From assembly GCA_005656395.1 (NCBI GenBank), contig SRSI01000046.1, positions 1 through 64,000 of the forward strand: 64,000 nt of DNA, in the 5' to 3' direction. The notes beneath the pieces are model-generated. The model ran no database searches. It was not told the origin of the DNA and saw nothing but the letters and a program-made list of their open reading frames with translations. Position numbers and translations under genes: made by a program. This DNA is from Strongyloides papillosus. Its lineage: Eukaryota > Nematoda > Chromadorea > Rhabditida > Strongyloididae. Shown in pieces: positions 30,707 through 41,530 of the stretch. How positions within the stretch are numbered: the stretch's first letter is position 1; every line of letters begins with the position of its first letter.

Positions 30707-31712
30707 GTTTTACTTTAACAATTTCCTTATTTAAAAATACTGTTTTAGAAATGGAAAAGAATTTAATGATGTAAATAAAATAACAACATATTATTGTAGG
30801 AACTATAGGGTTCCAAATAAACCAGAATGGCCATATGAAAGTAACAAAGTTGTACTAAAGCTGAAGAATAAAAAAATTATATCACTTACAGAAGAACACC
30901 ACAAAAATTGTCCCGAAACAACATTTTATTTAAAGAAATAATGGCAGAAGAATGTTCGGCCAATCAAAATCTTAATCAAAAACTATGGTTATGACTGTGT
31001 CTACCACATTTGCTTTCGGAGAAGAGAAATTAAAAGATTTTGCAAGTTTCTTCAAATATGAACTTGGAGAGCTAAAAGCAATTTTCCGGAAATACTGCAA
31101 AATAAGTAATAGATTGAGAGCTGTCTCTTTAAGAAGTGATCTGAAGCTTAAGGATGGAAAGATACCTAAAGATCTTAAGACTACATATCCGATGGAAGAC
31201 AATGCAGAACTATTAAAGTTACATATTTTAGGAGAACCTGGTGAAGATCTAATTGTTTTAGGAACCAAAGTAGGACTTGAAATGCAGAAACATTAGCCTC
31301 AGTTGTTAGAAATACATCACTATCAATAGATGATTTAGAATTAAAGATAAAAACAATATTTGAAAATATAGATTGGAAATCTAGTGGTCAATTAAAACCA
31401 TTGATACCAAAGAAACTTAATCTCCAGATAAACTTTAAACCTAAACCATGGACAAGTAGATTTATGGATAGGTTGAAAAATTTTGGTAAGAAAGATAAAA
31501 GCTTTTTCACTGGTGGTCATAAAAATGAAACTAATACTCAAGGGCAAGAAGTAGTTAAAGTTTTTAACGAAGCACTGAGAGATATTTGCAATTTTTTTAT
31601 TTATAATTTTGGAGAAATATATCTGTTACGACTAAAAAATGTTGCAAGTTTTGAAGTAGTAAACTTATTATTTGAAATAAACATTTTCCTTAAATGCTTT
31701 TATTTAAAATAA
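30707..31712 (+). pseudogene. coding remnant, probably related to the upstream pseudogene
   Basis: Coding-like runs include 30985-31296 (103 codons, FGEEKLKDFASFFKYELGEL) and a run ending at 31712 that starts near 31401 (RFMDRLKNFGKKDKSF). An intron-like tract ending 'ctgttttag' occurs near 30749. Frames do not join. The phrase RLKNFGKK resembles RLKSFCK of the upstream unit, hinting at one larger decayed gene or a tandem family. No function can be assigned. Confidence 0.35.
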
Positions 31713-32289
31713 ATAAATTCTAAAGTGAAAGAAAAATACCACAAGTTTAATTCATGATTTTTGAGACCGTTGGTTATATGAATATGATTTAATTTGCTTG
31801 TCGACTTTTTTAGCGGGAAAAAATAAGAAAATGAAATATTTTATTTTTTTCACGAATTTTGTAATATAAAGTATTTTAAATTCTTCAAATATAAAAATTT
31901 GTAGAAAAAAACTTTGTTAAAATATCTTCAACAAACCTAACTTTTCTTCTAAAGGTCTTAAAGTTAAATGATATTGAAGTCAAAAGTATATAAGTGTAAA
32001 AAGAATAGTTTATAAGAAATGTCTCACAAAATTTCAAATAAAAATTGAGTTTTAGAATAAGATATGATAATGCTAATTAATTTTTTTGTAGATTACTTTC
32101 TTATCACTAAAGATCTATAGATAAAACAAAAATATTTTAGTTTGTATAGACTTGTAAACATATGATATTTTTTACTCTATTTAAAGACCTTTACTTTCTT
32201 TTGTATTAATTTACACTTTTGACAATTTTGAATAGTAAAGTGCCAATTTTTTACTATTAACTACTGTTTTATTATTAATATTAATTATC
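31713..32289. other. A+T-rich spacer
   Basis: No gene or repeat recognised in about 580 bp. Confidence 0.55.
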
Positions 32290-32293
32290 TTAA

Positions 32294-32657
32294 TCCTTTC
32301 ACTGCCAGAATTTTTTTTCTTTGTATTACGCACTCTTCTTTGTGTAAAATAGAAAGAGTACTTTTATATAGAATAAAAAGTTAACGAAAAATTGGTAGTA
32401 TATTTCTCCAGTAAAATTAAAATAAATAGGTTGAAAATTAAATTTTTTTCTTTTAACTTTATAAAATTTATTTTTTAATTTAATTTTCAACTGTTTTTCA
32501 TAATTTATTTTTTGTTTCCATCTTTTTTTCATATATATTTTTTTATAAGAAAAAAAAATAGTATCATTCCAAAATTTCCCGCTTATAGTGTAAATTACCA
32601 CTATGCATTAACATTTTTGTTTATGACGCGTATATGTGTCATCCGGCAGCAAAAGGG
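32294..32657. mobile_element. short piggyBac derivative (MITE)
   Basis: 364 bp flanked by TTAA (32290-32293 and 32658-32661). Its left end (CCTTTCACTGCCAG) and right end, including a decayed 20-bp palindrome at 32623-32642, match the two ends of the complete piggyBac at 13362-15555. The transposase region is deleted. It is an internal-deletion derivative that the autonomous copy could mobilise. Confidence 0.92.
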
Positions 32658-32661
32658 TTAA

Positions 32662-33840
32662 GCATATTAAACTATCAATCAACAATAAAACCATAACATT
32701 TCATGGAAAAATCGATGTTTTTAATTAAATAATTATTTGATGTACCCTAACTTTAATATTTGCTAGTAATATTATAGAACGTTATAATAACAAAGTTGAA
32801 TTTTTATTGATAAAATAATTAGATTGATTGGTTTAATTTAAAAAACTACATTTATAGAATTCGAGAAAGGTTTTTTTAATTTTAGAAGTTTATAAGTCGA
32901 CATGTACTTAGAATATGTATGTTTATCATATTAACTCTTGACAATGGAAAGGTTTTTTAGAAAAAAATATAATAACATAGTTTTAACACTAGACTGAGCT
33001 AAGTCATTGTACTGTATGTGTGATATACTATTAAAGAATATCCTGTAGAAGTAAATTTTTAAATTTTTGAAGCTGTTAATAGTATCATATTCATTGTCAT
33101 TTGAAGAAAGTTCAAGTACAAAATACCATAGCATAAAACACAAACTTCAATTTATAAGTTATCAATTAAAGTAATTAACATGTAAACAACTTGTAAAAAT
33201 ATTACTATGACTGAAATTTGGGAATAAATAAAACAATATTTAAACTTTAAAAAGTTTCTATTAAACTAATTGTTCTAACACGAAAATTTAAAAACAAAAG
33301 TTGCAAATACCTCTCAGTGAGAGCCTACTAATACAAAAGTATAAAAAAAATATAATGACCTTAATTTTATGTAATATTTTGATTGATAAACTAGAAATAA
33401 TTAATAAAATCAATATTTACAATCTGTATTATTTTCTTAATAATTTTGTATATGTTATTTTTAATTATGTTATGTGAAATCTTAATCTTGTACTTCATAC
33501 CTAAATTAAAATGTTCTTTTAGATGGTGTTCAAGGAAATTGATAATTGGTAATTTTAAACTTTTGTTTGGATAAAAATGTACAATTAAATCATTTAGTGT
33601 ACTTCCTCTTCGATTATTATTTCCAAAATGGTATAATATTAAAAATGAAATTCATTCTTGAAAATTGAAATCAATAAAAATCATATTCAGAACTTCTAGA
33701 ATTATGATTTTCTGAATTATATAAAAAAAACAGTATCAATAACAGTTATTTTTAAGTATAGAGAGTTGGCTCTTTTGTAAAGGCAGAAATTTGACTTTCA
33801 GTTACTCGAAATTGTCAAGATTGATCTTGGAAAGCACGGC
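32662..33840. other. A+T-rich intergenic DNA
   Basis: No gene, RNA or repeat that I can support. Confidence 0.55.
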
Positions 33841-36130
33841 CTAGTCACTCAAAGTCAAAGTGTCACCTATAGGTGACAATCTCAACATTGTCACCTGTAG
33901 GTGACAATATCTCCTAAGTAGATTTTCAATACGTAAATTCTATTCCAATGTTCATTGTAAAAACAACATAAGAAAGTATTTCAAAACACCTTTGTCTCAT
34001 TAATTTTATTTAATTTGAAGAGAAAAAGTGTAGTTTCTATTGTTAATTAGTGTTACCTCTAGAGTTCACGTATGCTATCAGTAAAAAAATGTCTTACACA
34101 CACAGCTATGACACTGAAAAACAATTCGATTTTAGGACAGTCGTTGGTCAAAGAGAAAAAAAATTTTTCTTTTATCTAAAGTTGTCATCAAAAACTATTG
34201 GTGTTTCACGAACATTTTCCTGATAAGTTTAAAGTCATATGCATCTTTCTTGTTTAAAAAAACTTAAATTAATGATAATAAGATTAAAAAAAGACAGTAA
34301 CATTATGTGACATAAAATGAAATAGAGTTTTATCAGTGTTTGCCAAAATTAATTAATAAATATTTATATTCCATTAATTTTTGAAGTAGTTAATGAAAAT
34401 ATTTTTATTATTCTAATAGATCAAGAAGACCTTCGTCAAACATGTATAACATTACTAGATAATTTTAAAAAATTGCCATAACTATTTAAATACTTTAATT
34501 TTATTAATTTTAAAAAAAAACTTACCTAGATATATACTTTTTTTTAGAACTCTCATGTCCAGGCTAAAATTTTAAACAATAATAAGATTGGCCAATTTAT
34601 AGAATATTACTCATTTATTCATATGTGTTTCAGAAATGTTACCTCATTTTTGCAATCAAAATTTTTTAAAATTATAGTACCTTTACATTATTTATTATTG
34701 TTTCGCATATTACAGCATAATTATTACTACATAGAAACATTACTACGGATCTTTTAGATTTGCTGTATATTTAATTTTATTTTTATACTTTTAAAAATGT
34801 GACAGATAAGAATTTAAAATAATGTAATTTTATGATTGTTTATTATTAAGAAGCATTATTAATATATTGATATACAAAAAAAGCGTTTTTCATCGAACAT
34901 TAAAAAATAAAGTTAGTTTAACTAATTATAGCTTTCTTTGAAACTTGTTGTAATTAGTGATAAAATGTTTCTCCCATTAAGTAACTTCTTCTATATAAAC
35001 ATAGTAATAAAAAGTCTAAAAAAATTATTCACTAAAATTTTTCAATTAAAAAGTCCATATATTTTAAAAAAAGTGTTAAGGTTCCGTTTTTTTTCAACAA
35101 ATAATTCAACAGTTATTTTAATGCTCTTAATGGTTTTCATTTTATTGGTTACAAAACAACTATAATATCATATTTGTATCTTAAAAATATATCATTGATG
35201 CCAAGAAATCTGGAGATAATTCTAATTTTTATAAATACACATGATATTATATAGAGTTAATGGAAAACCAATTTTCCTACAATAAAAATATGTGTACAAC
35301 TTATTCTTATCAATCGAACTTTTATGGGGCACCATTGCCTTTTTATGACAACTGTAGACAAAAGATAAAATTATTTCTCTTTGTCTAAAGGTACTGTCCT
35401 AAAATCGAAAGGTTTTTCAGTATCATAGCTCTGTGTGTACAATTTACCCAAGTAAGTTTAAATTAGTTAATTTTAATAGTAATTTTTGTTTTTAGATTTC
35501 GAAATGATATTAGAATATTAGGTAAGTGTTGTTTTTTATTCTTATGGTCAAATTTAGGTTTAGCAGCAGTACCAACTGTCAGAATGTTTCCAGAACTATC
35601 AGATAAGTTTATATATCCATAATAAGTTACTGAACCATTGTTTTTAGGAATGTCACTGGCCATTGGGATTGTCTTTCGAGGTATTTATATTTTCATTTAC
35701 ATGGGTAAGTGGCTTCTATCATTTTGATAGTTTAATTTAGATTTAATGATCGTGCTAGTGGATAAAAACAACCACAAAAATCAGATAAGTTTATCATTCT
35801 AATAACTTTATATACATATTTTTTAGTATTTGAATTTATTGGTACAATGGGAAATTGGAAAAGAGGGCAGAAAAAGTTTATAGGTATGCTTTTAATTGTT
35901 TATTTATTACATTGTTTTTGTTTAAAAATAAAAATATTACCTTAAACATGTGTAGTTTTATTTTAATTTGTGATCTTAAAGAGAATAACTTTTGGAACCT
36001 AGTAAAAATTCTAGGTGACAATGTCTTTTTTTTTTGACTTTGTCACCTGTAGGTGACAATCTCTTAGATTCCTAAAAATTTAAGACATTGTCACCTATAG
36101 GTGACAATCTGACTTTGAGTGGTGGTCTAG
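33841..36130. mobile_element. 2.3-kb element with palindromic ends, class unknown
   Basis: Both ends carry 'ctag..cactcaaagtca' in opposite orientation, followed by two copies each of the palindrome TGTCACCTATAGGTGACA or its CTGTAG variant (33861-33878, 33887-33908, 36041-36060, 36087-36108). A second, inner inverted repeat of about 110 bp pairs 34091-34203 with 35330-35441 (tttaggacagt ... gttgtcat). Apart from one 66-codon ORF no coding is evident. It looks like a foldback or non-autonomous DNA transposon. The target duplication was not identified. Confidence 0.6.
35463..35663 (-). CDS. hypothetical 66-residue ORF
   Basis: The ATG at 35663 has a reasonable context (cccaATGGCC). The N-terminal part is less A+T-biased than chance ORFs here and reads like ordinary protein (GSVTYYGYINLSDSSGNILTVG). 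It lies between the inner and outer repeats of the 2.3-kb element. It could be a gene fragment captured by the element. No family recognised. Confidence 0.25.
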   Translation of the reverse strand: MASDIPKNNGSVTYYGYINLSDSSGNILTVGTAAKPKFDHKNKKQHLPNILISFRNLKTKITIKIN

Positions 36131-36188
36131 TGGTATGATTCTTTTTACGTGTGCGAGAGGCCCCGGTTTCAATCACCGGTTGAGCCCA
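36118..36188 (+). pseudogene. tRNA-Pro-like pseudogene
   Basis: The D arm and A box (TGGTCTAGTGGTATGATTC), the 3' half of the anticodon arm (GTGCGAGAGG) and the T arm and B box region (CCCCGGTTTCAATCACCGG) closely follow eukaryotic tRNA-Pro. The 5' half of the anticodon stem is mutated (TTTT against GCGA), position 33 is A, and the anticodon would read CGT in place of a proline anticodon. The 5' acceptor strand does not pair with TTGAGCC. It is therefore a degenerate tRNA gene or tRNA-derived repeat, abutting the end of the 2.3-kb element. Confidence 0.7.
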
Positions 36189-36257
36189 TCTTTTTGTCGT
36201 TCTTCTAAAAAAGATATCCTTATTTGATAAGAATAACATAACAGGTCGGAAATTAGG

Positions 36258-37173
36258 ATGTCTGATGGAACATTCTATGTTTGTTCACCACCCTTTTATC
36301 AACTTTATGTGGTTATAGCTGTCTTAGAAGAAAAAAATAATGATGAAAGACGAATAGAATATCTCCCTCTAACTACTGGTTTGATGAAAAACAGGACAGA
36401 AAATATGTATAAAAAATTATGGGATATTTTGCTTAAGGAGATGAAAAATTACAAAATTGAACACACAGAGCCGGACGTGTTCATTACTGACAAGGAACCC
36501 ACTATGATAAGAACTTAAGCATCTTTTACGAAATCTTCAGAAAAATTATTACCTTACCAATGCTGCCAGAAAATTTCATAACAAAAAATGTAAGGAACTG
36601 GAAGAAGAATTGCTTTTCAACAGCAAAAAATATATGACAAAGATGGAGTTTGAGTGTCTAAAAGGATGGACTAAATATTTAAGTCACGAATGGTATTGCA
36701 CTTCACCGAAAGAATTAAAAAAGATTTCAAAATTTGGTATAGAAATAAGAAATACAAACGGTTCAGAAATGACGAACAAACAAATTAACTCCAGTCCCTA
36801 CTTAAGAAAAAGAAGAGGTGTCATCGGCGTAATAATGTTATGTCAGAAACTTGATAAAAATGTTAGACTTAAGGAGTTTAATCAAGAACGATTTAAGTAC
36901 GAAGAACGATTTGCTTTCAGGCCCCGAAATCCTGATAATATTGAGAAAGAAAATAAGCTTAAAAAACTTCAGGACGAACTTAAGGAATCAAACTTCTCTG
37001 ACATTAACACTTATGTTAATGGCGTGGCAGAGATATTCATGTCACTTAAGTTTAAAAAGATGTTCCAAGAAATGATATCTATGTTAGAAGTATCTGAAGC
37101 TGTTTTAAAAAAAGAAGAAGAAGATTTAAGTAGTGAAGAAAAAATATTGATTGAGGATATTTTAACGGTATAA
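36258..37173 (+). pseudogene. MULE-type transposase fragment, split
   Basis: The first ORF (36258-36518) starts [18 protein letters not shown] and has LPLTTGLMKNRTENMYKKLW, then DVFITDKEPTM. This is the catalytic-domain pattern of Mutator-like transposases, with the first Asp (DGTF) and second Asp (TDKE). The following histidine region is frameshifted or deleted. The second ORF (36610-37173) contains WTKYLSHEW and RNTNGSEMTNKQINS, which sits where MULE proteins have the RTNN..E.WH motif but has lost the WH. A Glu/Lys-rich tail ends it. A broken copy; element ends were not found. Confidence 0.7.
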
Positions 37174-37560
37174 TTTCTCAGACGATTTTAGAAATAGGAG
37201 CGGACCACAAATTTCAGTTAACAACCTCCTCCGGACGGAAAATCACGCCCTGCGAAAGACATTACAACTTGGATCTCGACAATTACTGAATTTCAGTACT
37301 TAACGGCTTCAGGACATAATTTCTTCAACACACAGCAGATTCAGTAAGTAATGTATTTAAAAGAAAATAATTTATTTCTAATTTATAATAATTTTATAGT
37401 AACAATTTTCTCTATTGTTTTTTTGTATTTTTTAATAAAATATTTAAGTAGTTTTAAATTGTTTCTTAAATGAGATTGTAGTAGTATATATGGCTAGTGT
37501 CACTTAAATGTATGTATACAGCCTATGAGGCCAGTGTACACATACTCTAAAATTTATCTT
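37174..37560. other. spacer with a short 'ggctagtg/ggccagtgtac' motif pair
   Basis: No gene. 'ggctagtg' near 37497 and 'ggccagtgtac' near 37530 match the motif cluster at 23112-23245. Confidence 0.5.
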
Positions 37561-37644
37561 CCCTTAATTTTAAGTTACTTTGCTCATCACTGCTACAGGT
37601 GAGTATGATATTCTCAGAGTTTCATTCTTGCAATTTTGTAGATA

Positions 37645-37896
37645 ATGAGTCTTGCAGAGAAACTTAAGCGAATAATTTTTTATTTTCTAATTGGATTGCT
37701 TTTACATGTCTTATCCTTATTTCTTAACATTATTGGGTTTGTTATACAGAATCTTAAGAGAACGGATCCACTAGTACCATCGCATAGAAGACAAGAGGCC
37801 ATCCAATATAATCCTCTGTCAGGGTTAGAGGTGCAATGGCTCCCTCAACAATCAAGATTCCTTCCAACTAATATCACTTGCCAACAAGTTATTTGA
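37645..37896 (+). CDS. small membrane-anchored ORF with 5' leader intron
   Basis: 83 codons from the ATG at 37645. Residues about 8-34 form one strong hydrophobic helix (IIFYFLIGLLLHVLSLFLNIIGFVI); a hydrophilic tail follows (RTDPLVPSHRRQEAIQYNPLSG). Three bases upstream of the ATG ends a well-formed 43-bp intron (37599-37641, gtgagt ... ttttgtag), so the transcript would be spliced in its leader. Product unknown. It lies just outside the retroelement remnants on the other strand, and an accessory or envelope-like retroelement origin cannot be excluded. Confidence in expression is modest. Confidence 0.4.
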   Translation: MSLAEKLKRIIFYFLIGLLLHVLSLFLNIIGFVIQNLKRTDPLVPSHRRQEAIQYNPLSGLEVQWLPQQSRFLPTNITCQQVI

Positions 37897-38309
37897 ACTT
37901 GGAAACTTTCATTTCAAATATTAATAATATAATTTGGTAATCATTTTTCGTCATTACCTCTCTAAACTAAAATTGGGTGATTTTGTTATTATTATCATTT
38001 ATTTGTTAATGTTATTGGTTAAGAATAAAACTTATTAATTAATTATTTTTAAACGTCTTTCGTGTTAAGACTTTTAGTAGAATTTTGTTTCTCGTGACCA
38101 GCTTCTCCCATAGTCGCGATATTTGGTAAAAAATTTCCTTTCATAATCCTCATTGATTGGTGAATTGCAGTTATTCTCAATAGTAATTAAAAGCCAGATG
38201 AATAATAATTCATAAATAGATAGTGATTTACAAAAATAGATGTTGATGATTTACAAATAAAAATAAGTGGTAACCTACAAATATATTGAATATCAGTTTT
38301 TTCTTTCTC
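37897..38309. other. A+T-rich spacer
   Basis: Nothing supported between the small membrane ORF and the antisense retroelement remnant. Confidence 0.5.
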
Positions 38310-39139
38310 CTATAGTTGTTGATAACCAGCAGGATAATAAACCTGCCAATAAGTGGTGGCTGGCATCGCTTTTCGTTGCTGTGTTCCTCCTGGTTCATTC
38401 ATTGGTGGTGGTTCAGTACCTTGAAGCTCATTGACATTTCTAATAGAATTTGTTACGCTCCAGCTAGGTGTTGGTGGGGGAGCTGCTACCATTATCGGTT
38501 GAATACCAAACGGTGCTAGTTGTAAGTTGAGTGTCCGAGGCCTTGGGTTGTTTGTTTGTTGTTGTGGATTATCCCTTGGTGGTTCATAAGGGGCTAGGAC
38601 TGTTGAAGATGAGCCATAGATGGCCTTGGACTTGGTGGTAGTTGTACATTAATTGGACTTACTGCTACTAAAGGGGGGTCGGTTTGTACTGATTGAGTTC
38701 TTTCTGGTCTGACTCTTGGATGGATTAGAGCTGCCACGGTTGCCACTTTGAATTTCACTTCATTGTAGGAGATGAATTCAAATAGGTCTTCGAATCCGTT
38801 ACGTCTTATAAAGACGTCGAATTGCTGTTTTGTCATTGATTCAAACTCTTAGAAGCTAATTCCAGCTGTCTGAAAAAAGTGTATTCTTAGAAAAGGAATA
38901 TTATGTGTCGTTAGCTCCGGTACAGGCCCTCTAATCTCATGTATGATTTCCGCTAGTTTCCTGTAGAAATTTGTATTAATAGCCCTTTCGCAGTTCTTAA
39001 TGTAGCTGACATGATTACGGAGATGAAATAGTGAATTGTCTTGCTCTCCTAAGTCATCCCAGCTTAATACTAGCTGGGTACACTCTTGGAGAGCTTCGAT
39101 TAAATAAAGATTGTCGTAGGGCAATGGCCCTGCAAAATT
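38310..39139 (-). pseudogene. retroelement accessory/gag-like ORF remnant with Pro-rich tail
   Basis: Coding on the minus strand begins after a splice-acceptor-like 'ttttgcag' near 39140. The frame runs to a TAA at 38849, resumes in the same frame at MTKQQFDVFIRRNGFEDLFEF (38836-38594) and then shifts to a proline-rich tail (38492-38310, PPPTPSWSV, EPPPMNEPGG). The 'FDVFIRRNGFEDLFEF' block followed by basic residues and a Pro-rich region parallels the ORF at 41183-41530 (FEEFLRSDSFTDLFTV). Function unknown; the two appear to be homologous proteins of one retroelement family. Confidence 0.5.
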
Positions 39140-39579
39140 TTCAATTGCTGGTAAAAATGTAATTTTCTTAAGATTATCTGTCTTTTATACCTTGTTCTTA
39201 TTGTTTATTCATTAATTTCTTGACATATCTAATTTATCAGCTTCATGATGCCTTGATGTTTGTTTTTTTTTCTTCATACGTCTCTTTCTCTTGATCTTTT
39301 TTCTTAGAAAAGTTTTTATTTTGTTTATTATTTCATCCCTTATATTCTCATGCTAAGAGATATAGATTAAAATAATATGTTTAATAGGTAATAAATAAAT
39401 TTCGGTGTTTCTTTGTAGTAATTATACTTGCTGTCAAATAAAATTAAAAGACTGTTAATTAGAAAAACATTATAATAAAAAAAATTAAAATAAAACATTG
39501 ATAATAACGATATTGTAACTAAATAATGTTAGTGTAGTAAAATAAAGATATGAATCTGAAAAGAATTTTATTGGGTAAT

Positions 39580-39606
39580 TCCTTATTTAGACGACGTCTG
39601 GGGGCA
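39580..39606 (-). other. polypurine-tract-like sequence
   Basis: On the minus strand GGAGGGGGAGAATGTG stands out in A+T-rich DNA and resembles the 3' purine tract and LTR start (TGT) of gypsy elements. It lies downstream of the integrase fragment at 39966-40196, so it may mark a decayed 3' LTR. The LTR partner was not found. Confidence 0.4.
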
Positions 39607-39965
39607 CATTCTCCCCCTCCAATTGACACTTACTGGTAAAGTCTTGTATATTTTAAATTGTTTCACACAAGCAATCTTGTAGATCTTTTATCCTCTATTA
39701 GTTTTATGACTTATTCTTCCTATTTTTAATAATCTACTGAGTTCAAAACTTACCTGTTGTCTTACTAATTGACATGATCACTTATGGTTCATCATATTTT
39801 TCGGTCATTTTTTCATCATTTCTTACTTTACTTAAAATTTTCTTTAGTACCGCATCACCTACCTTAAAGATTTCAGGTTTTTTTGTTATATTCTTTTCTT
39901 AATTTTTATTTAGTGCTGCAATTGTTCCAACAATGAGGTTTTCATGACTTATTTCTATTTTCTTG

Positions 39966-40196
39966 TTATTCAAACGATTTAATAGTCCGAGAATTCTTTT
40001 TATCGTAATCTTTTTTCTTCCAAATATCACTTTTACGTACAGCTTTTGTAATTGCATGTACTTGATAATTGTATTCGTATGTGACTACTGGAACTATTAA
40101 ATCCCAATCTTCATCTGCTTCGTAGCATGCAATTATTTTATTAATTGTTCTATTGTATCTTTCTACTATTTGATAGTTGATCAGATTAGTTAGCAT
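39966..40196 (-). pseudogene. retroelement integrase fragment
   Basis: The short minus-strand run has IVERYNRTINKIIACY, matching the catalytic-Glu helix of retroelement integrases (VER.NRT). DWDLIVPVVTYEYNYQVHAIT follows, matching the usual W...L....YN...H..T pattern. The rest of the domain is missing or frameshifted. It lies just beyond the 3' LTR of element C and is not part of it. Confidence 0.7.
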
Positions 40197-40255
40197 TTAT
40201 TTTTTATTTAATTGTTGATTGTTTCTAATTATAGTATTTTATACTAATTATTCTG

Positions 40256-40471
40256 CTCGTTATGGCTGTAGATCTTTAGTTCAGATGAAACAAGAATATA
40301 GAAGAAAGTAAAATTAACATTTTATTATAATCATACAATTATACACACACCAATAACATCTTAAAAACCAGAGGGTACTAAGACTGAATAAAATAAGGAT
40401 AAGTTAGGTATTTATATGGGGTTAAAAGTGAGCGGATGATTTTGGATAAGAATAGGTGGTGTCCATTACGT
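40256..40471 (-). repeat. 3' LTR of element C
   Basis: 216 bp, about 97% identical to 43339-43554. Contains the phrase 'ccagagggtactaagactg'. Confidence 0.85.
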
Positions 40472-41182
40472 CTCCCTTCCATTAAATTGGTGTCCTCATC
40501 AATGCTTATATTTTTGTTTTGCTGCTCTCGGCAACATTTGGAACAGCATACACCTTTATATGGTATATAAGTTGTTAGCTCGTGATGACAATTATTTGCC
40601 ATGCCTCTTGCTGACGATATTGAGAAGATCGCTTTATATTCTTTCCTGGCGATGGATTTTAATATAATTTGTAAGTAGTTATAATTTTCTCTTCTTTTTA
40701 TACTCAACCTTTGTTTTCCCTTTTTTCAGCTTTGTTATGCCAAATAGGTTTATTCTATTTTGAAAATTTCATACTTTCCAAAAAAAGGGGTAGCAGTCCT
40801 CACGGGTACATTCCAGTTGCTGCCGGTGCTTTGCCCACTGATCTGGAAAACCCTTTACCTCAAAATACTCCTTAATTCTCCATTCCTGGAAATCATTGAT
40901 CTTCTAAAAATTTTAAACCATCATCGTTCTAAGATACTTTGTGGAATTCTGTTTATCGCACGTGTATTGTTAATGAAGTGTTAATATAATAAAGATTTTG
41001 TTAAAATTTCAATAAATTGTGTGTGTGTCTTTGACAAATATGGTGATGTTGTTATGATCGTAATATAAGTAGAAAAATAATTTGTATTATATAAAAATAT
41101 AGTTGAAATAATGAAAAAGGATAAAGGTAAGTATTAGTATATGATAGAAATAATATGAATATGTTGTAGGGGAATTGATTAA

Positions 41183-41530
41183 TTAATCTGCTTCCTGGTA
41201 CTCCACAATTTCTCCATCTTCCACCGGTTCAGGTGATCCATTGGGTACCGGTGTTCTTCTTTCAGGGACCGGTGGTAGTGGTGGTGGTGTTGGTGGACGC
41301 ATTGTTGTTCGTCTTACTTTTACTCTTTGGGGATCGAACTGAACTTGGGTAGTGTATCCTCTTTTGAGGTTCCTAACGAAGTATATGTTTTCACCTTCGA
41401 CGGTAAAAAGGTCAGTGAAGGAGTCAGATCTTAAAAATTCTTCAAACGTCTTATCCACGAATCCCTCAAAGTGTTCTTTTTTTAGTTTATAGGTGTCAAA
41501 AAAGTCAGCCTTTACTCTGGCTATAGTGTT
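41183..41530 (-). CDS. element C second ORF, Pro-rich
   Basis: An open frame of about 115 codons overlaps the end of gag by a few bases in another frame. No ATG exists in it before the conserved block, so translation would need frameshifting from gag, splicing or a non-AUG start. Residues read ADFFDTYKLKKEHFEGF, then FEEFLRSDSFTDLF, a basic stretch, a proline run (PPTPPPLPPVPE) and an acidic tail. It parallels the ORF remnant at 38310-39139. Function unknown; the position after gag suggests a structural or accessory protein. Confidence 0.55.
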   Translation of the reverse strand, partial: NTIARVKADFFDTYKLKKEHFEGFVDKTFEEFLRSDSFTDLFTVEGENIYFVRNLKRGYTTQVQFDPQRVKVRRTTMRPPTPPPLPPVPERRTPVPNGSPEPVEDGEIVEYQEAD

